Shown piece after piece: positions 16,001-19,884 of a stretch of DNA of 19,884 nt. The notes beneath the pieces are model-generated. The model was not told the origin of the DNA. It ran no database searches and saw only the letters and a program-made list of their open reading frames with translations. The DNA is taken from assembly GCA_002784795.1 (NCBI GenBank), contig PFLZ01000122.1, positions 1-19,884 on the forward strand, in the 5' to 3' direction. Source of the DNA: Candidatus Magasanikbacteria bacterium CG_4_10_14_0_8_um_filter_42_12 (GTDB lineage: Bacteria; Patescibacteriota; Patescibacteriia; Magasanikbacterales; UBA922). The translations under genes were made by a program, and so were the position numbers. The first letter of the stretch is position 1. Every line of letters starts with the position of its first letter.

Positions 16001-16034
16001 TAAAACAAAACCCCTCCGAATTATATCGGAGGGG
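15996..16034 (-). terminator. strong rho-independent terminator of the S-layer-like gene
   Basis: A 9-bp perfect stem CCCCTCCGA/TCGGAGGGG (16011-16034) with loop ATTATA, followed on the minus strand by TTTTGTTTTATTG. It lies about 30 bases beyond the stop codon at 16066. The G+C-rich stem in an A+T-rich setting fits the need to end a very highly transcribed gene. Confidence 0.9.
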
Positions 16035-16065
16035 AAATGTTTGGATGTATGTTACCAAGAAACTA

Positions 16066-19000
16066 TTATGAGCTTCGTGATGTAACGATTTCCAATGCAG
16101 GAGTACCTTCTACATACAGATTTTCAACTGTATCATCGAGATCACCATCAGCATTTTCATCGTATCCAAGAGCTGTTTCAGCAACACTATACGTCAATTG
16201 ACCAATAACATTTACTGACCATTGATGTGTGTCGTAATTACCAGCAGTGCCGCCAGTCTTAATGGTAAGGTATCGAGATGAACCACCATTAAGCGTGACA
16301 TCGGTAATATCACCCCATGTAAGAGTAGATGACGCAGCCTTCAGACTCACACTTGAATCTGTAGACGCACCTCCATCAGTTGATGCATGGAGAGAATATG
16401 TCGCTGTAGAAGAACTTCCGCTACCATTAAACGTACTTGTGGTAAATGTAACTACTCCTGAACCAAGGTTAGTAAGTTTAAACTTACCTACAATAGATCC
16501 AGAACCTACTCCAACAGTACTATTTGGTGCAGTTGGACTTTCTGCAAAAACCTTCACGCTCCATGGTACGATATGTGTCGCTCCAGAAGCAGTTGGGGTT
16601 CCAGCAACAGTGAATGCAGCATTTGTTGAATCACCTACACCGATGAAGTCAGTTGTAGTTGCGGCTATGCTGAATACAAAGTCGTCACCTAGTCGTGCTG
16701 CCCCTGCTGCACCGACATCAGCTTTTACATAGATAGTTACAGGTGTTCCTGGCTGGATAGGCTCAGGAAGCAAGTTGTCTGTCGCTGTCCATGTGTATGT
16801 ACATGTGTTTGATGAACATGTCATTTCAGTAGCACTCGCAAATGGAGTTGCTTCCATTGTAGCAGTTCCTACCTTTCGGTAGAGGTTCAAGTTGACCAAA
16901 GAATTTGTGTTCAATGAAGTTCCAGACGCAGTAAGTTTCAATGTTCGAACCTTCGCTGCTTCATTTTGTGCTGAAGCCTTAAATGCGAAGTATGTACCAG
17001 CTGTACTTCCGATGTTTACAGTTTGGACACTCACTGGAGAGCCTCCATTTCCAGATACGAGAGACAATGTCACCGTACCAGAAGTTGCAATAGTCATTTC
17101 TTGACCACTACCTGTTGGAGTGATTGAGACAGATGTCCCAGTGTCTTTTCCGGTAGCGCTTACACTGTGCAATCTAAACTGGTGAGTACCTGCACCTGAT
17201 CCAGTGATGTCACCTTTCAATGTAAGGGTCTTAATAGTCCCTTTGGTAACAAGCAGTGGAGATGTGAAGGTAAACGTCGTTGATGCAGCACCAGTAGCAG
17301 TGCTGTTACTGGTAGTAAGTTGTGTCGTACCATCCCAGAGTTCCAAGTTTGAAATATCTGTAACGGTACCTGATCCCATGTTTGACACGATCACAGATGA
17401 GACACGGACAGTTTCACCAGAAGATTGTGCATTGAATTCAACAGTTCCAAAGGTAAAGTCATTTGTTCCGTTCACAATGTTTTGTGACACCGGAGTAGAC
17501 AATGTCTTTGCAGTCATTGATGCAGAGTTCACCTGAATCTGATTACCATCTGTTGCATTTACTGCAAGAGTAGAGGCATCAGAGATAGTATTACTGATAA
17601 GCAACTTAGCCTCAGTGAGGTCAAAATCGTTTACCAGGTAATACACGCCACTTGTTGCTGTTGTAGGTACAGACCCTTCTACAGTAATGTAGTTGTTCTG
17701 TCCAGCTTTAAGTCTAGGGTATGTTGTCAATGTTTTTGACCCAAAAGTACCATCTACAGCAAAGGTAGATGCAGCTCCACTCCAAACAATAGATCCATCA
17801 ACTTTCACGTATACGTTTCCAGTCAATGCTGAATCATCTTGTTCGATACCAAAGCTTATCTTTCGTAGCTCCATATCTTCTCCAACTGGCTTCGCATAGT
17901 ACTTAGCCAATACAACGTTTGTGTCACCTGGATTCACAGAATCAGAAGGTGAAGTTACGTCTTTGTTGAAGCTAAGTGTACCTGAAGCAATCAATACTTC
18001 ATTGTATGTAGAAGTTTCTCCAAGTGGGAATGATACTGCACCTCCGTCAGTAGTTCCCCCAGTTGGAAGAACATATGCACCAGTGTCAGCTCCCTGCACT
18101 TCCAAATCAAAGTCATTATAGACAGCCAGTTGGATAGTCTTCGTTGTACCACCTACGATCTTCATGCGAACCGTAAGATCTTTTTGCTGTCCTTTTGTGA
18201 TTTTGTATGGAGATGAAGACAGATCAAAGACGACTTGCTGGCTTACTGGCTGTGCTGTCGCAAGGACAGTTCCATCAGTAGCAACGAGCTCTACGTCTTT
18301 GTAATCAGCATCAGCTGCATTACCGTAGTTGAAGAGTGTCAACTTTCGTACGAGCACATCTTCTTTACTAGCAGTTTCAGTAATTCTGAACTTTGTAATT
18401 TCTTGAGAGTTGTCAGCATCAGCGTTCATGCTTGTTTGGCTTGAACCACCGACAGCAACAACGTCAATTGTTACAGCAGCAACAGCGTTTGATCCATCTA
18501 CAACACTCATTTGGCTTCCAGCAATAGGAAGTGAGCCTGAAACTGTAGCAGTTGTCGTAAGAGATTTAAGACTCATACCAACAGTACTAGCAGTAGTATC
18601 GGCTGAGAAGTTCAAACGAACAGTCAAAGAAACTTGACCATTTGCAGGAACAACAACAGGATTTGATCCGAACAAGATAAGTACTTCACTATCACTGTTC
18701 AAAGAAGAAGCCACGTTTCCATGACGTACTCCGTTGCCATCGACAACGTCAACTCCTGTGATATCTGTATTTAAAAGATATCCAGTTTTCTTAAGTGTAA
18801 GTCCTGTTACAGTAGCTCCATCAGCACCAGCTTGTAGGTTCACTGTCAATACTTTATTGAATGAAGTACCATCTGGAATATTTGCTGCACCAGGTGTACT
18901 AGCAGCAAGGCTGACAGTCAGCTCACCTGAAGGTACTGTAGTACCAGGAGTTCCACTTCCACCACCCTGTGAAGGGTCAGCAGTGAGTGAAGCAGCTGTT

Positions 19001-19692
19001 ACAGAGTCAGCGCTCAATTCAAGAGCGTCAACAAGTGTTGAAGCAACTGTTCGGACATCTCCAGCAACAAATGATGGAAGTGTTCCGTCTACGCCATGGA
19101 GTTTTCCATCCTGGACATAGTATACCGTTGTAACATCTGTAGAATCAGCACGCTTTACGAGCATACCATTCAAGAGTCCGTCAACTTCTGAACCAGTCGT
19201 ATAGTTTGGCCAGTGGAAGTCGTGAACATCACGAACAAGAGTTGCCCAGCTAGCACCATAAAGTGATGCAGCTTCTTCTTCACTACCGATCAGGTGACGC
19301 ATGTTACCTGGACCGACAGCGTATACTTCTGGAGAGATAGTTACCTTCACGAGGCGTGAGCCTGGTCGGTAATCAACACCAGATGGGTTTACAGCGTTTG
19401 GGTATGCGCTTACACATGTAGAATCAATTTCTACAACACCTGAGAAATCACTATACCATGTGTGAAATACTTCAGAAGTTGGGAAGTACAAGCGTTGCAT
19501 GTCTGCGTTGAGGAGATAGACAGCTGAGTTTCCTTTTACTTTGAAAAGGTCACCAGCTTCGAGTGTAGGACAATCTGCAGCGTTTGCAGCAAGAGGTGCT
19601 GCGAGTGCAGAAAGACCGATACTCCATGCTATCGTCATCACAACGACAGACCATGTAAATGCCTTTTTTGTAAGGTTAATTACATCAGTCAT
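16066..19692 (-). CDS. S-layer-like exported surface protein
   Basis: A 1208-residue protein. Residues 1-39 are a signal peptide (KK, hydrophobic core, AANA before the cut). Residues 47-225 hold three repeats of about 50 residues that each contain an AVY/YYV strand; the first has VKGNSAVYLLNADMQRLYFP, a module I associate with putative S-layer proteins of Patescibacteria. Cys41 and Cys93 could form a disulfide. A Gly/Ser/Pro linker (about 240-255) leads into roughly 900 residues of Thr/Ser/Val-rich beta-sandwich-like repeats with recurring phrases such as LTVRLNF, LTVRMKI and TVRVSSVIVSN. Near the C-terminus DENADGDLDD (1178-1187) looks like a calcium loop of EF-hand/dockerin type. It is monocistronic, with its own terminator. 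The abundance of Ser and Thr offers many possible O-glycosylation sites, and glycan genes follow. An S-layer role is likely but not proved. Confidence 0.82.
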   Translation of the reverse strand: MTDVINLTKKAFTWSVVVMTIAWSIGLSALAAPLAANAADCPTLEAGDLFKVKGNSAVYLLNADMQRLYFPTSEVFHTWYSDFSGVVEIDSTCVSAYPNAVNPSGVDYRPGSRLVKVTISPEVYAVGPGNMRHLIGSEEEAASLYGASWATLVRDVHDFHWPNYTTGSEVDGLLNGMLVKRADSTDVTTVYYVQDGKLHGVDGTLPSFVAGDVRTVASTLVDALELSADSVTAASLTADPSQGGGSGTPGTTVPSGELTVSLAASTPGAANIPDGTSFNKVLTVNLQAGADGATVTGLTLKKTGYLLNTDITGVDVVDGNGVRHGNVASSLNSDSEVLILFGSNPVVVPANGQVSLTVRLNFSADTTASTVGMSLKSLTTTATVSGSLPIAGSQMSVVDGSNAVAAVTIDVVAVGGSSQTSMNADADNSQEITKFRITETASKEDVLVRKLTLFNYGNAADADYKDVELVATDGTVLATAQPVSQQVVFDLSSSPYKITKGQQKDLTVRMKIVGGTTKTIQLAVYNDFDLEVQGADTGAYVLPTGGTTDGGAVSFPLGETSTYNEVLIASGTLSFNKDVTSPSDSVNPGDTNVVLAKYYAKPVGEDMELRKISFGIEQDDSALTGNVYVKVDGSIVWSGAASTFAVDGTFGSKTLTTYPRLKAGQNNYITVEGSVPTTATSGVYYLVNDFDLTEAKLLISNTISDASTLAVNATDGNQIQVNSASMTAKTLSTPVSQNIVNGTNDFTFGTVEFNAQSSGETVRVSSVIVSNMGSGTVTDISNLELWDGTTQLTTSNSTATGAASTTFTFTSPLLVTKGTIKTLTLKGDITGSGAGTHQFRLHSVSATGKDTGTSVSITPTGSGQEMTIATSGTVTLSLVSGNGGSPVSVQTVNIGSTAGTYFAFKASAQNEAAKVRTLKLTASGTSLNTNSLVNLNLYRKVGTATMEATPFASATEMTCSSNTCTYTWTATDNLLPEPIQPGTPVTIYVKADVGAAGAARLGDDFVFSIAATTTDFIGVGDSTNAAFTVAGTPTASGATHIVPWSVKVFAESPTAPNSTVGVGSGSIVGKFKLTNLGSGVVTFTTSTFNGSGSSSTATYSLHASTDGGASTDSSVSLKAASSTLTWGDITDVTLNGGSSRYLTIKTGGTAGNYDTHQWSVNVIGQLTYSVAETALGYDENADGDLDDTVENLYVEGTPALEIVTSRSS

Positions 19693-19700
19693 AATAATAG

Positions 19701-19847
19701 TTATATATATGCTCCACCATTGTTGCGCTCATCCATTGCAATAGCGAGGATGGTCAACAAAGATGAAGTGTTATGTACCCAGAGTACATGCCATTTTACG
19801 TCTGGGAAGACTCGACCTTTGTATAATGGGTTCTTGATCTCACCCAA
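19701..19847 (-). CDS. doubtful small reading frame upstream of the S-layer gene
   Basis: A 48-codon frame from TTG 19847 to TAA 19701, ending GGAYI 8 bases before the S-layer ATG. Its composition is protein-like (GEIKNPLYKGRVFPDVKWHV, then a hydrophobic LLTILAIAM), with codon choices such as ATC, AAG, AAC and GTC. There is no Shine-Dalgarno sequence, no ATG at the start, and an in-frame TAG lies further upstream. A frame of this length is not rare by chance. It may be a leader peptide, a gene remnant, or nothing. Confidence 0.25.
   Translation of the reverse strand: MGEIKNPLYKGRVFPDVKWHVLWVHNTSSLLTILAIAMDERNNGGAYI
19820..19847 (-). promoter_or_regulatory. possible promoter of the S-layer-like gene
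   Basis: Minus-strand TTGGGT (19847 to 19842), 16 bases, TATACA (19825 to 19820). The -10 is good and the -35 is weak. It would give a leader of about 120 bases. A stronger promoter outside the window cannot be excluded. Confidence 0.3.
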
Positions 19848-19868
19848 TACGGGTGAACAAATCAAGAA
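19831..19868. other. nested inverted repeat upstream of the S-layer gene
   Basis: TTCTTGAT (19831-19838) pairs with ATCAAGAA (19861-19868), and inside it TCACCC pairs with GGGTGA around the loop AATAC. No T-run follows on either strand, so it is not a simple terminator. It overlaps the candidate promoter and could be an operator or, if transcription starts further upstream, an RNA leader structure. Confidence 0.6.
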
Positions 19869-19884
19869 GGTGCCCTACTGTATG

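Noticed and set aside
17204..19120. Several plus-strand frames opposite the S-layer-like gene
   Set aside because: They are shadows of the Thr/Ser/Val-rich coding sequence on the other strand, with low-complexity products.
19780..19884. A tRNA gene in the hairpin-rich right end
   Set aside because: I could not fit an acceptor stem, anticodon arm and a GGTTCRA-type T arm; the only similar stretch, GGTCGAGTC, lies outside any cloverleaf.

Overview
The window looks like a piece of a Candidate Phyla Radiation (Patescibacteria, Parcubacteria-like) chromosome. The reasons are a very large S-layer-like protein with short beta-repeat modules, an O-antigen-ligase-like membrane protein fused to TPRs, generally A+T-rich DNA (22 of 60 bases are G or C in the sampled line 7741-7800), and almost no Shine-Dalgarno sequences. 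TGA is used as a stop, including in several ATGA overlaps, so lineages that recode TGA as glycine are unlikely. The phylum assignment is inference; no rRNA or ribosomal protein gene is present.

Almost every gene is on the minus strand, so the window reads from right to left. (1) 19884-16066: a leader with a strong nested hairpin, then the 1208-residue S-layer-like exported protein, closed by a strong terminator at 16011-16034. (2) 15943-11864: a consensus promoter overlapping the tail of that terminator, then an O-antigen-ligase/TPR protein, GDP-mannose 4,6-dehydratase (gmd) and GDP-L-fucose synthase (fcl), almost without gaps. (3) 11859-10779: an IS30-family element inserted directly behind the fcl stop codon. 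It apparently separates fcl from its terminator at 10753-10780. (4) 10666-10052: a G+C-rich island carrying a Nudix-like protein with an eroded Nudix box and its own terminator. (5) 9960-1: a consensus promoter with three 10-bp-phased direct repeats, then a long glycan operon of at least 11 genes that runs off the left edge. Its genes are a small excisionase-type HTH protein, an unknown protein, a degenerate nucleotidyltransferase fused to a small-molecule kinase, a HAD phosphatase fused to a nucleotidyltransferase, a Wzx-type flippase, a glycosyltransferase-like protein, glucose-1-phosphate cytidylyltransferase (rfbF), a probable CDP-glucose 4,6-dehydratase, an FkbM methyltransferase, acylating acetaldehyde dehydrogenase and 4-hydroxy-2-oxovalerate aldolase. 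Four junctions overlap and the rest are 8-23 bases apart.

Taken together this is a cell-surface glycan locus. One arm makes GDP-fucose and carries a ligase-like enzyme, next to a probable S-layer protein. The other arm makes CDP-6-deoxy-4-ketoglucose and carries an aldolase/dehydrogenase pair for handling a two- or three-carbon unit, suggesting a branched-chain or unusually acylated sugar. Beyond the individual genes, the most distinctive signal is at the start codons: nearly all lack a Shine-Dalgarno sequence, and every assigned ATG start has a T immediately before it.
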